Notes: generated by a model from the sequence alone, not told the origin. Numbered from the stretch's first letter, positions 17,440-25,650 are shown. The stretch: 64,000 bases of DNA from Streptomyces microflavus (GCF_014650075.1 NZ_BMUG01000007.1:1-64000); one strand, 5' to 3'. Numbers and translations are program-made.

Positions 17440-18059
17440 GAGGAACCGAAGTGAGGCGGTTGTTCCCGGTCGTCACGACGACCCTGGTCCTGGCCCTCGC
17501 GCTCGCCCTCTCCGCCTGTGGGAGCGAGGAGGGGGTGGGCGGTGGTGGGGGCGTGCAAGGTGTGGAGAGCGGGGAGAACGGCCGCATGGACATGCAGGAA
17601 GCCGCCGAGCGGTCCGACGCCATGCTGGACGCCGTCCTCGGGGCCATCGACCCGGACGTGCAGTGGGCCCACGGGCCCACCACCACCCGGGCCTGCGGCG
17701 TGACCCGGCGGCGGGCCGTCATGACCGTCATCTCCGCCGACCGGCGCCAGACCTTCCTGGACCGGGCGGAGGCCTTCTGGCGGAAGAGCGACTACCGGAT
17801 CAAGGCCGTCAACAAGGATGACGTGTTCCCGGCCGTCTACGCGGTCACGAAGGCCGGGTTCGGTGTGAGCGTCTCCTTCCGCGGGAAGGGGCAGGCCTTC
17901 CTCGAATCGGACAGCCCCTGTGTGAAGGAGTCGAAGGTGGCCCCTCCCGCCACCGAACCGAACGGTCCCGCCTATGAAGGCGTCTATCCGTTGCCCCGGC
18001 CCGCCGTTCGCTCCGAATTCTGGTCAAGGAAGTCGGGGGAGTCGGGGGAGGGGAGCTGA
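17436..18059 (+). CDS. Lipoprotein paired with hydrolase copy 2
   Basis: 207 residues from GTG 17436 (overlapping the hydrolase stop); GTG 17451 is a second possible start. The signal peptide VLALALALSAC ends in a lipobox. A Gly-rich spacer leads into the block MDMQEAAERSDAMLDAVLGAI, then VQWAHGPTTTRACGVTRRR and AVMTVISADRR, all shared with the product of 14272-14838. A second Cys (SDSPC) is also conserved. The pairing of hydrolase and lipoprotein is thus duplicated as a unit. Anchoring is expected on the outer face of the cytoplasmic membrane. Function unknown. Confidence 0.82.
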   Translation: MRGTEVRRLFPVVTTTLVLALALALSACGSEEGVGGGGGVQGVESGENGRMDMQEAAERSDAMLDAVLGAIDPDVQWAHGPTTTRACGVTRRRAVMTVISADRRQTFLDRAEAFWRKSDYRIKAVNKDDVFPAVYAVTKAGFGVSVSFRGKGQAFLESDSPCVKESKVAPPATEPNGPAYEGVYPLPRPAVRSEFWSRKSGESGEGS

Positions 18060-18213
18060 AGGGGGCTGAGGTGCTGAGGTGCCGTCAGTCCTGGTGCTGG
18101 TGAGCCGCCACCGCCCCCGTGTGCTCCGGGTGCGCCGGTGGTGTGCCGCGGATGACTCGTACACACCGTCGAAAACACCCCTGAACCGTTCCCCGATGGG
18201 GGATGGTTGAGGG

Positions 18214-19224
18214 GTGCGGAAATTCTGGGTCTTCGGTGGCATCGGCGTGGGCGTGGCGGCGGCCTTCATGGCGCTGCTCCTCGTCGGTACGTACTCGGCC
18301 GCCGCCGGTCTCGCCGGGGCGGGCGGCGGTGGTGCCGTCGCGCTCGCCAAGGGGGCGGTGCCGGCGCGGTTCCAGCCGCTCGTGCAGAAGTGGGGCAACC
18401 TCTGTCCCGCCATCAACCCCGCGCTCCTCGCCGCGCAGTTGTACCAGGAGAGTGGCTGGAACCCGAGCGCGCAGAGCCACGCCGCCGCGCAGGGCATCGC
18501 CCAGTTCATCCCGGGCACCTGGGCCACCCACGGGATCGACGGCAACGGTGACGGCAAGCGGGATGTGTGGGACCCCGCCGATGCGATCCCCTCGGCCGCC
18601 TCGTACGACTGCGAGCTCGCCGGATACGTGAAGAAGGTGCCGGGCGACCCCACGAGCAACATGCTGGCGGCGTACAACGCCGGCGCCTACGCGGTGATCA
18701 AGTACGGCGGCGTGCCGCCCTACAAGGAGACGCAGAACTACGTAAAGATCATCCGGTCCCTGGAGAAGAGCTTCGCCCGGCCCGTCGGCCGCGTCGCGCC
18801 CTCCCGGCAGGCGGCCGGTGCCATCTACTTCGCGCAGAAGAAGCTCGGTACGCCGTATCTGTGGGGCGGCAACGGGACGCCGGAGCAGCAGGGGCGGTTC
18901 GACTGTTCGGGGCTGACCCAGGCCGCGTACCGGACGGTCGGGATCGAGCTGCCGCGCGTCGCCAACGACCAGTACAACGCCGGGCCGCACCCCTCGCGGG
19001 ACGAGCTGCTTCCGGGGGATCTCGTCTTCTTCTCCGACGACCTCACCGACTCGCGGGCCATCCGGCACGTCGGGCTGTACGTCGGGGGCGGATACATGAT
19101 CAACGCGCCCTTCACGGGGGCGGTCATCCGGTTCGACAAGATCGATACGCCGGACTACTTCGGTGCGACGCGGGTCACCAAGGATGGTGCCGCGGCCCTG
19201 CCGACCAACCTGCCACCGGGGTGA
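18214..19224 (+). CDS. Bifunctional lytic transglycosylase / NlpC-P60 endopeptidase (VirB1-like)
   Basis: 336 residues from GTG 18214. An N-terminal membrane anchor/signal (FGGIGVGVAAAFMALLLVGTY) precedes an SLT domain (about 50-185) with catalytic Glu79 in LYQESGWNP and the family motif GIAQFIPGTW, then an NlpC/P60 (C40) peptidase domain (about 200-325) with Cys231 in FDCSG and His285 in RHVGLYVGGG. It should cut both glycan strands and stem peptides of peptidoglycan. Such two-domain enzymes commonly accompany conjugation-type secretion systems, where they open the wall. Here it lies beyond the inserted hydrolase/lipoprotein genes, on the strand opposite to the T4SS-like operon. No ydaO-type riboswitch was recognised in the 154-nt leader. 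Confidence 0.9.
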   Translation: MRKFWVFGGIGVGVAAAFMALLLVGTYSAAAGLAGAGGGGAVALAKGAVPARFQPLVQKWGNLCPAINPALLAAQLYQESGWNPSAQSHAAAQGIAQFIPGTWATHGIDGNGDGKRDVWDPADAIPSAASYDCELAGYVKKVPGDPTSNMLAAYNAGAYAVIKYGGVPPYKETQNYVKIIRSLEKSFARPVGRVAPSRQAAGAIYFAQKKLGTPYLWGGNGTPEQQGRFDCSGLTQAAYRTVGIELPRVANDQYNAGPHPSRDELLPGDLVFFSDDLTDSRAIRHVGLYVGGGYMINAPFTGAVIRFDKIDTPDYFGATRVTKDGAAALPTNLPPG

Positions 19225-19600
19225 CGTCCGCCGGGTGACGGATCTCTCCCGACGTACGGAGGGACCTTCCCGCACGGAGGGATCCTCCCGCGCGGAAGGG
19301 GCTCTCCCGCGTGGACGGTCAGAGGCAGGCCTGACGGGGAGTCGGCCGTGGCCGGAACTCTCCGTGAAGCCTGGGCCCTGAGCTGCGACGACCTGTCACT
19401 CTTCGATAACGTCATGGTGATCATTCGGTGGAGAGTGGAACGCGGACGGGCGCCGGGCCGTTCCCTGGACAGGGACGGCATGCGCACTGACCATGCGTGC
19501 GCAGGAACGGGACCACACCGACCACGGGGGTTCGACCACGGTGGCGCGCATGGACGCGCGTCGCCACAGATGAAGCAGACAAGGCAAGGGGCCGCAGCAG
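19225..19600. other. Intergenic region with short degenerate repeats
   Basis: No gene is supported in these 376 bases. About 19250-19320 a unit near CCCGCACGGAGGGA recurs three to four times with drift (CCCGACGTACGGAGGGA, CCCGCACGGAGGGA, CCCGCGCGGAAGGG, CCCGCGTGGACGG). The remainder should contain the promoter of the PAP2 gene; nothing there could be assigned confidently. Confidence 0.4.
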
Positions 19601-20332
19601 ATGGCTGGACTCGAACTCGAAGGGTCGAACCCGGACGTCAGTCTGCTCTACGACATCAACGGGCTGGCGAAGGCCGCTCCGACCTGGTTCGACCGGGTCA
19701 TGGAGTTCGTCGGTGAGTACGGGACCATGTTCGGCCTCGTCCTGGTGGGCCTCTGGTGCTGGTGGAGCATGCGCAAGCGCGGGAGCGCCGAGGATTCGGT
19801 GACCGCGGTCGCCGGGCTCGTCTGGGCGCCGCTCGCCGCCGCGCTCGCGGTCGTGATCAACATCCCGATCCGTGGTTTCGTCGAACGGCCGCGCCCGTTC
19901 AACGACCACGAGGGGCTCGAGGTCCTGATCCACGGCAAGACGGACTACTCCTTCGTCAGCGACCACGCGACCCTCGCCATGGCCCTCGCCGTCGGCATCT
20001 TCGTGGCCAACCGGAAGTTCGGCTTCGTCGCGCTCGGCCTCGCGCTCTTCGCGGGCGTCAGCCGGGTCTACATGGGCGTCCACTACCCGACCGACGTGAT
20101 CGGCGGATTCGCTCTCGGCACGGCCACCGCCCTGCTGCTGGCACCGCTCGCGATGGCCATGCTGACCCCGCTGATGGCGGCGGTCTCCCGTTCCGACCGG
20201 GTCGGCTGGATCGTCCGGTCGAAGAAGGCGGACGCGGCGTACGCCGAGGAGCGCGGGGACTCGCTGGGAATCCCCGAGCCACGGCCGGGCACCGGGCGTG
20301 GCAACCCGGGGGAGAAGGATCTCGCCGCCTGA
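19601..20332 (+). CDS. PAP2-family phosphatase (BcrC/UppP-like undecaprenyl pyrophosphate phosphatase candidate)
   Basis: 243 residues with about five transmembrane helices. The three PAP2 motifs are present: K/RX6RP as IRGFVERPRPF (about 88-98), the middle motif as SFVSDHAT (about 117-124, the S-x-x-SDH form found in BcrC-type enzymes rather than PSGH), and SRX5HxxxD as SRVYMGVHYPTD (about 150-161). It probably dephosphorylates a membrane lipid pyrophosphate such as the undecaprenyl carrier on the outer face of the membrane. Monocistronic, with a strong terminator at 20462-20500. Confidence 0.88.
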   Translation: MAGLELEGSNPDVSLLYDINGLAKAAPTWFDRVMEFVGEYGTMFGLVLVGLWCWWSMRKRGSAEDSVTAVAGLVWAPLAAALAVVINIPIRGFVERPRPFNDHEGLEVLIHGKTDYSFVSDHATLAMALAVGIFVANRKFGFVALGLALFAGVSRVYMGVHYPTDVIGGFALGTATALLLAPLAMAMLTPLMAAVSRSDRVGWIVRSKKADAAYAEERGDSLGIPEPRPGTGRGNPGEKDLAA

Positions 20333-20337
20333 CCCCC

Positions 20338-20442
20338 GAGTCGACGGAGGCCCCAAGTCGACGGAGGCCCCGAGTCGACGGAGACCCCGAAGCCCCCGGA
20401 GACCCCGAAGCCCCCGGAGGCTGCGAAGTCCCCGGAGTCCCG
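20338..20442 (+). repeat. Six tandem 17-18-bp repeats downstream of PAP2 gene
   Basis: Three units close to GAGTCGACGGAGGCCCC (17 bp) are followed by three related 18-bp units of the type GAAGCCCCCGGAGACCCC. They begin six bases after the PAP2 stop and end 20 bases before the terminator. Probably a non-coding slippage repeat. Confidence 0.75.
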
Positions 20443-20461
20443 GAGTCGGACGGACATCCAC

Positions 20462-20500
20462 CACGATCCCCCAGGTGCTTCGAGCACCTGGGGGATCGTG
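20462..20500 (+). terminator. Rho-independent terminator after PAP2 gene
   Basis: An 18-bp perfect stem (CACGATCCCCCAGGTGCT and its complement) with loop TCG is followed by CTGTTT. It is symmetrical, so it may also stop the minus-strand gene ending at 20534. Confidence 0.9.
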
Positions 20501-20533
20501 CTGTTTCCGGCCATGTCCTGGGCCGGCGGGCGG

Positions 20534-20740
20534 TCAGGGCGCAGCGAGGTGTTCGGCGGCGTCCGTGCGTGCCCGGTCCCGCGATCTGCGTGCGGGGCCC
20601 ACCCAGCCGCAGGTGCAGCGGGCCAGGCAGAACGAGCCGCGCTCGGTCGTCGTGGTGCTGTGCTCCGCCGGGGGCGGTGCGGGGCACGAAGTGGGGTGCG
20701 GTGCCGTCGCGCGGGCTGGGGCGGAGGGTTCCTCGTGCAC
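20534..20740 (-). CDS. Small Cys-containing protein, unknown function
   Basis: About 68 residues from GTG 20740. The C-terminal half reads CLARCTCGWVGPARRSRDRARTD: two CxC-like cysteine groups (C-x3-C-x-C) and a basic helix. From memory this tail is shared by short Streptomyces proteins. The three closely placed cysteines could bind a metal. The start lacks a clear ribosome-binding site and is uncertain. It ends convergently against the PAP2 terminator. Confidence 0.55.
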   Translation of the reverse strand: MHEEPSAPARATAPHPTSCPAPPPAEHSTTTTERGSFCLARCTCGWVGPARRSRDRARTDAAEHLAAP

Positions 20741-20906
20741 CCGACCACGGTACTGGGAGCGGCCTCCCGGCGGGGGGTGCGTGCGCCCGGCAACCCCCTG
20801 GCCGCGCGGCGGACGCGCCGGGGCGGCGTGACGGGGGGCGCCGGTGGTCGTTATGCCCGGCGGGTGAGGGCTCGGTCGAGCGGCAGTCGTTGGGGGTTGG
20901 CAGGCG

Positions 20907-21776
20907 ATGGCGGTGCAGCAGTACAGGTATGGAGACGGGGCCCGCGCTGCCTGCGCCCTCGCCGTGGCCGGGGTGATCGCGGCCACCGCCGGATGCGTCG
21001 GCGGGGACGGCGGCAGCGGTGGCGGCGACGGCTCCGGGCAGCGCGCCGTGGCCGCGGAACGCCCGCTCGACGTGCTCGGCCAGGCCGCCGACGTACTCGC
21101 CCGGGCGGGTGGCGCGGAAGCCCGTACGTCGATGGAGACGGCGGCCGGCGGGACGCGGGTGACGATCCGGGGGCAGGGCACGTACGACTTCCGCAACCAG
21201 GTGGGGCGGCTCAAGGTCGTGCTGCCCACGGACGCGGCGGGCGCGGACGACCATCGGCCGATCACCGAGCTGCTGGCGCCGGGCGCGCTCTACATGAAGA
21301 ACCGCGGCGCCGGGGTCCCCGACGACAAGTGGGTCAGGATCGACACGACCGCCCTCAAGGACGGCAACCTCGTCACCGGCGGGGTCACCGATCCGATGGC
21401 GGCCGCCGAACTGCTGCGCGGGGCCGGCGATGTGACGTACGCGGGGAAGTCGGAGCTGGCCGGGGTGACGGTGCATCACTACCGGGGCGTCACCGACCTG
21501 AACCGGGCGGCGCTGGCCGCGTCGCCGCAGTCGCGCGGGGCGCTGAGCGCGGCGGCGAAAGGGTTCAGCAAGGACGCCGTTCCGTTCGACGCGTACCTCG
21601 ACGAGGAGGGGCGGCTGCGGAAGGTCCGGCACCGCTTCAACTTCGCCTCCGAGGGCCCGGAGGCGAAGGAGGTCACGGTGGTCTCGACGCTGCTGCTGTA
21701 CGGGTTCGGGGTGCCGGTCACAGTGACGCTGCCGGACGACGACGACATCTACACGGGGGAGATCCGGCAGGGCTGA
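20907..21776 (+). CDS. Lipoprotein, LppX/LprG-like fold candidate
   Basis: 289 residues. The signal peptide (CALAVAGVIAATAGC) has its lipobox Cys at residue 30, followed by a Gly/Ser-rich spacer. The mature domain starts with DVLGQAADVLARAGG and has alternating beta-strand segments (TRVTIRGQGTYDF, LKVVLPT, ALYMKNR, KWVRIDT, VTYAGKSELAGVTVHHYRGV) ending in a tail rich in Asp. The pattern is that of the LolA/LppX-type lipid-binding lipoproteins of actinobacteria. No neighbours share its strand closely. Substrate unknown; the fold assignment is inferred. Confidence 0.8.
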   Translation: MAVQQYRYGDGARAACALAVAGVIAATAGCVGGDGGSGGGDGSGQRAVAAERPLDVLGQAADVLARAGGAEARTSMETAAGGTRVTIRGQGTYDFRNQVGRLKVVLPTDAAGADDHRPITELLAPGALYMKNRGAGVPDDKWVRIDTTALKDGNLVTGGVTDPMAAAELLRGAGDVTYAGKSELAGVTVHHYRGVTDLNRAALAASPQSRGALSAAAKGFSKDAVPFDAYLDEEGRLRKVRHRFNFASEGPEAKEVTVVSTLLLYGFGVPVTVTLPDDDDIYTGEIRQG

Positions 21777-21954
21777 GCGGCCTTCCCCCAAGCCGTGCCC
21801 ACGGGAGGAGCGGGGGCGGGAGGGGCCGGTTGGGAGGGGGCTAAATGGTCCGTCCGTGCCATGCGCGGCACGTATCCCGCTCCCTACGCTAGGAAGCCGG
21901 TGCGCCCAAGGGTCGCCAGCAGGGTCGGCGACGGCAGAGAGACGGCAGGGAGAG

Positions 21955-22380
21955 GTGACGCAGGTGGTGACGCTCAGCGCTCCGAACGCTCAGGACTGTG
22001 TGGCTCTCGCCGAGATCGAGCTGTGCGGCGAGCTGATGATCGCGGCCTCGACGGCGCATGAGGAGCGCCTCAGTCCCGACCGTATCGACGAAGTGCTCAA
22101 CGTCAGGGACGACGGGCACGATGCCGACGACGGGTGCGGTGCCGACGGTGTGCGTGACGTGGACGGGGTGCGTGGTGCGGATGGTGTGCGTGGCGGCGAC
22201 CCCGTGGGCGATGTCGATCACGTGCGTGACGCCGGTCATGTACGCGATGTCACAGGCGGGATGCTCGGCGTCCGAGGTGTGGGGGCGTGGACGACCGTCC
22301 CCCGGCAGGCCCCTCACCGGGGGGTGACGTCCTCCGGGACGCTCTCCGCTACTGCTGCTGCTACGCCTCCCGCCCCCTGA
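21955..22380 (+). CDS. Short conserved Streptomyces-type protein with repetitive Asp/Val/Gly/Arg tail
   Basis: 141 residues from GTG 21955 (AGGGAG upstream). The first 55 or so residues (ending ERLSPDRIDEVLNV) look like a complete small conserved protein. The rest is a degenerate repeat based on GxxxVRDVDGVRGAD, followed by an Ala/Thr/Pro-rich end, and resembles read-through into low-complexity DNA. A one-base indel near 22105 restoring an early stop is therefore possible. Function unknown. Convergent with csoR, whose stop is 2 nt away. Confidence 0.55.
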   Translation: MTQVVTLSAPNAQDCVALAEIELCGELMIAASTAHEERLSPDRIDEVLNVRDDGHDADDGCGADGVRDVDGVRGADGVRGGDPVGDVDHVRDAGHVRDVTGGMLGVRGVGAWTTVPRQAPHRGVTSSGTLSATAAATPPAP

Positions 22381-22381
22381 C

Positions 22382-22792
22382 TCACGTCCGCAGCAGCCGG
22401 GCGATCGCCTTCGTGGCCTCCGCGACCTTCGCGTCGACCTCTTCGCCGCCCTTGACCGCCGCGTCGGCGACGCAGTGGCGCAGGTGCTCCTCCAGCAGCT
22501 GGAGGGCGAAGGACTGCAGGGCCTTGGTCGAGGCCGAGACCTGGGTGAGTATGTCGATGCAGTAGACGTCCTCGTCGACCATGCGCTGGAGGCCGCGGAT
22601 CTGGCCCTCGATCCGGCGCAGCCGTTTGAGGTGCTCGTCCTTCTGGTAGTGGTAGCCGTGGATGCCGCGGTCGTGGTCGGTGACGATCTCCTCGGCGCCG
22701 ACGGGAGCCGTTGCGGGCGCCGCCGCGGGCGTCTCCGGGGTTCCCGCCGGTTCCGCTGCCGCTCCCGTGCCCGTCGTCTCGGTGGTGGTCAT
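22382..22792 (-). CDS. csoR: CsoR-family copper-sensing repressor with extended N-terminus
   Basis: 136 residues from ATG 22792 (GGGAGGACG upstream). An Ala/Thr/Pro-rich extension of about 45 residues precedes the helical CsoR/DUF156 domain. The copper-binding triad is intact: Cys78 (VYCID), His103 and Cys107 (EEHLRHC), together with the conserved IEGQIRGLQRMV helix. It would bind DNA as a tetramer and release it on Cu(I) binding. A perfect inverted repeat (22915-22937) lies upstream and is the likely operator. No copA/copZ gene adjoins it here. The neighbouring phosphate genes are divergent. Confidence 0.9.
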   Translation of the reverse strand: MTTTETTGTGAAAEPAGTPETPAAAPATAPVGAEEIVTDHDRGIHGYHYQKDEHLKRLRRIEGQIRGLQRMVDEDVYCIDILTQVSASTKALQSFALQLLEEHLRHCVADAAVKGGEEVDAKVAEATKAIARLLRT

Positions 22793-22914
22793 CTGCGTCC
22801 TCCCGTAGTCCTCGTGCAACCTGTTACAGCCTGCTTACGGCGTGCTCTGGCCGGATGTGGCCGGTGGTGCCGTTCCGCCGGCCGTCCGCGATCCGGGCCC
22901 GCACACCTGACCCC

Positions 22915-22937
22915 GATATACCCCTGCCGGGTATATC
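22915..22937. promoter_or_regulatory. CsoR-type palindromic operator
   Basis: Perfect 9-5-9 inverted repeat GATATACCC-CTGCC-GGGTATATC. The G/C core flanked by TATA sequences matches the ATACCC...GGGTAT type bound by CsoR proteins. It lies 122 nt upstream of csoR, in the divergent region with the DUF47/pit operon. Confidence 0.8.
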
Positions 22938-23081
22938 GTAACGAATCCGGCGGAAACGTGACCGGGGGCCCGTGCTGATCCCCGTTCCCGATGGGCGACA
23001 CTGAAGAACGCCGGTTAGCCGTGGCCGGATGATGCGCCTAGCATCAGCCTGACCGAATCCAAAGCATCCCGAGGACCCCAC

Positions 23082-23702
23082 GTGCGCTTTCGTCTGACCC
23101 CCAGGGAGACGAGCTTCTACGACATGTTCTCCGCGTCTGCGGACAACATTGTCACGGGCTCGAAACTCCTGATGGAACTGCTCGGGGCGGATTCTGCCTC
23201 CCGAGTCGAGATCGCGGAGCGTATGCGGGCAGCGGAGCACGCGGGGGACGATGCCACCCACGCGATCTTCCACCAGCTGAACTCCTCCTTCATCACGCCG
23301 TTCGACCGCGAGGACATCTACAAGCTGGCGTCCTCGCTCGACGACATCATGGACTTCATGGAGGAGGCCGTCGACCTGGTCGTCCTCTACCAGGTCCAGG
23401 AGCTCCCCAAGGGCGTCGAGCAGCAGATCGAGGTACTGGCCCGGGCGGCGGAGCTCACCGCCGAGGCCATGCCGGGGCTGCGGACCATGGCCAACCTCAC
23501 CGAGTACTGGATCGAGATCAACCGCCTGGAGAACCAGGCCGATCAGGTCCACCGCAAGCTGCTGGCCCAGCTCTTCAACGGCAAGTACGACGCCATGGAG
23601 GTGCTGAAGCTCAAGCAGATCGTGGACGTGCTGGAAGAGGCGGCTGACGCGTTCGAGCACGTCGCCAACACCGTGGAGACCATCGCGGTCAAGGAGTCCT
23701 GA
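23082..23702 (+). CDS. DUF47 (PhoU-like) protein, Pit accessory
   Basis: 206 residues from GTG 23082. It is an all-helical PhoU-like protein with the DUF47 hallmarks FYDMFSASADNIVTG at the start, FITPFDREDIYKLASSLDDIMDFMEE (about 64-90) and a terminal VLEEAADAFEHVANTVETI helix. The acidic residues of the DREDI and DDIMD segments are typical metal ligands. It is encoded 5 nt before the Pit transporter and would be its cytoplasmic regulator or partner. The start is assigned at the MRFRLTPRE motif. Confidence 0.92.
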   Translation: MRFRLTPRETSFYDMFSASADNIVTGSKLLMELLGADSASRVEIAERMRAAEHAGDDATHAIFHQLNSSFITPFDREDIYKLASSLDDIMDFMEEAVDLVVLYQVQELPKGVEQQIEVLARAAELTAEAMPGLRTMANLTEYWIEINRLENQADQVHRKLLAQLFNGKYDAMEVLKLKQIVDVLEEAADAFEHVANTVETIAVKES

Positions 23703-23707
23703 ACCTC

Positions 23708-24706
23708 GTGGACACCTTTGCGCTGATCGTGACCATCGGTGTCGCGCTCGGCTTCACGTATACGAACGGCTTCCACGACTCGGCGAACGCCATCGCCACC
23801 TCGGTCTCCACCCGGGCGCTGACCCCGCGTGCGGCCCTGGCGATGGCGGCGGTGATGAACCTCGCCGGCGCCTTCCTGGGCCAGGGGGTCGCCAAGACCG
23901 TCAGCGAAGGCCTGATCGCCACGCCCGTCGGGCAGAAGGGGATGGGCATCCTGTTCGCGGCGCTGGTCGGCGCGATCATCTGGAACCTCGTCACCTGGTA
24001 CTTCGGCCTCCCCTCCTCGTCCTCCCACGCCCTCTTCGGCGGCATGGTCGGGGCGGCGCTGGCCGGCGGGACGGACGTCATCTGGTCCGGGGTGCTGGAG
24101 AAGGTCGTCATCCCGATGTTCATCTCCCCGTTCGTCGGCCTGATCGCCGGCTATCTGGTGATGGTCGGCATCATGTGGATATTCCGGAACGCCAACCCGC
24201 ACAAGGCCAAGCGCGGCTTCCGGATCGCGCAGACGGTCTCGGCGGCGGGCATGGCGCTCGGCCACGGCCTCCAGGACGCGCAGAAGACGATGGGCATCGT
24301 GGTGATGGCCCTGGTCATCGCCGATGTCGAGGGCCCCAACGACGAGATCCCGGTCTGGGTCAAGATCGCCTGTGCGCTGATGCTCTCGCTCGGTACGTAC
24401 GCGGGCGGCTGGCGCATCATGCGGACCCTCGGCCGGAAGATCATCGAGCTGGACCCGCCGCAGGGTTTCGCGGCCGAGACGACCGGCGCGTCGATCATGT
24501 TCGGTTCGGCGTTCCTGTTCCACGCCCCGATCTCCACGACGCACGTCATCACCTCCGCGATCATGGGCGTCGGCGCCACGAAGCGGGTGAACGCCGTGCG
24601 CTGGGGCGTCGCGAAGAACATCATCCTCGGCTGGTTCATCACCATGCCGGCCGCGGCGCTGGTCGCCGCGCTGAGCTACGGCGCGGTGCTGCTGCTCTTC
24701 GGCTGA
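23708..24706 (+). CDS. pit: Inorganic phosphate transporter, Pit family
   Basis: 332 residues, about ten transmembrane helices, with the duplicated PiT signature: GFTYTNGFHDSANAIATSVSTRAL near the N-terminus (about 17-40) and GHGLQDAQKTMGIV in the second half (about 186-199). It mediates low-affinity, cation-coupled uptake of (metal-)phosphate at the cytoplasmic membrane. It follows the DUF47 gene in a two-gene operon closed by the terminator at 24729-24768, next to the convergent high-affinity pst operon. Confidence 0.95.
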   Translation: MDTFALIVTIGVALGFTYTNGFHDSANAIATSVSTRALTPRAALAMAAVMNLAGAFLGQGVAKTVSEGLIATPVGQKGMGILFAALVGAIIWNLVTWYFGLPSSSSHALFGGMVGAALAGGTDVIWSGVLEKVVIPMFISPFVGLIAGYLVMVGIMWIFRNANPHKAKRGFRIAQTVSAAGMALGHGLQDAQKTMGIVVMALVIADVEGPNDEIPVWVKIACALMLSLGTYAGGWRIMRTLGRKIIELDPPQGFAAETTGASIMFGSAFLFHAPISTTHVITSAIMGVGATKRVNAVRWGVAKNIILGWFITMPAAALVAALSYGAVLLLFG

Positions 24707-24728
24707 GCCCTCGCCGCAGTACGCATAT

Positions 24729-24768
24729 GGGTCCGCCCCCGTTCTCCGAGGAGAGCGGGGGCGGACCC
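24729..24768 (+). terminator. Terminator between pit and pstB
   Basis: An 18-bp stem (GGGTCCGCCCCCG... with one G-U-type mismatch) and loop CGAG, followed by TTTCG. Placed between convergent operons, it may act in both directions. Confidence 0.85.
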
Positions 24769-24833
24769 TTTCGCCTTGTGGTGGCACCGCCATGCAGCAC
24801 CGCAAGGCCGTATCGGGGGAGGAGGCGTACGGC

Positions 24834-25610
24834 TCAGCCGAAGCGGCCCGAGATGTAGTCCTCCGTGGCCTGGACCGACGGGTTGGAGAAGATCCGCTCC
24901 GTCTCGTCTATCTCGATGAGCCGGCCGGGCTTGCCGACCGCCGCGAGGTTGAAGAACGCGGTGCGGTCCGAGACGCGGGCCGCCTGCTGCATGTTGTGCG
25001 TCACGATGACGATCGTGAAGCGCTCCTTCAGCTCGCCGATCAGGTCCTCGATGGCGAGGGTCGAGATCGGGTCGAGCGCCGAGCACGGCTCGTCCATCAG
25101 CAGGACCTGCGGCTCGACCGCGATGGCGCGGGCGATGCACAGGCGCTGCTGCTGGCCGCCGGAGAGGCCGGAGCCGGGCTTGTTGAGCCGGTCCTTGACC
25201 TCGTTCCAGAGGTTGGCGCCGCGCAGGGACTTCTCCACGACGTCGTTCAGCTCGCTCTTGCGGTAGCTGCCGTTGAGCCGCAGGCCCGCCGCCACGTTGT
25301 CGAAGATCGACATGGTGGGGAAGGGGTTGGGGCGCTGGAAGACCATGCCGACCGTGCGGCGCACGGTGACCGGGTCGACGTTGGAGGCGTACAGGTTCTC
25401 GTCGTCCAGCAGCACCTTGCCCTCGACGCGGCCGCCGGGGGTGACCTCGTGCATCCGGTTCAGGGTGCGCAGGAAGGTGGACTTGCCGCAGCCGGACGGG
25501 CCGATGAAGGCGGTCACGGAGCGGGGCTCCACGGTCATCGAGATGTCCTCGATGGCCTTGTGGTTGCCGTAGAAGGCGCTGAGGCCGCTGATGTCGATGC
25601 GCTTGGCCAT
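24834..25610 (-). CDS. pstB: Phosphate ABC transporter ATPase PstB
   Basis: 258 residues from ATG 25610, matching PstB length. It carries MAKRIDISGLSAFYGNHKAI, Walker A GPSGCGKST, signature LSGGQQQRLCIARAI, Walker B VLLMDEPCSALDP and the H-loop VTHNMQQAARV. It hydrolyses ATP to drive high-affinity phosphate import through PstC/PstA. Last gene of pstSCAB, 40 nt after pstA. Confidence 0.97.
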   Translation of the reverse strand: MAKRIDISGLSAFYGNHKAIEDISMTVEPRSVTAFIGPSGCGKSTFLRTLNRMHEVTPGGRVEGKVLLDDENLYASNVDPVTVRRTVGMVFQRPNPFPTMSIFDNVAAGLRLNGSYRKSELNDVVEKSLRGANLWNEVKDRLNKPGSGLSGGQQQRLCIARAIAVEPQVLLMDEPCSALDPISTLAIEDLIGELKERFTIVIVTHNMQQAARVSDRTAFFNLAAVGKPGRLIEIDETERIFSNPSVQATEDYISGRFG

Positions 25611-25650
25611 GGAAATCACTGCTTCTTTCGGGAGGTCGCTGATGGCCGCG

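Noticed and set aside
18060..18213. ydaO-type c-di-AMP riboswitch before the NlpC/P60 gene
   Set aside because: Such riboswitches are common before Streptomyces NlpC/Rpf genes, but the 154-nt leader is short and shows none of the expected conserved segments.
20058..21791. Long minus-strand frame opposite the PAP2 phosphatase and lipoprotein genes
   Set aside because: Low-complexity Arg/Pro/Gly-rich translation without family motifs, antisense to real genes; only the short Cys protein at 20534-20740 in another frame seems real.
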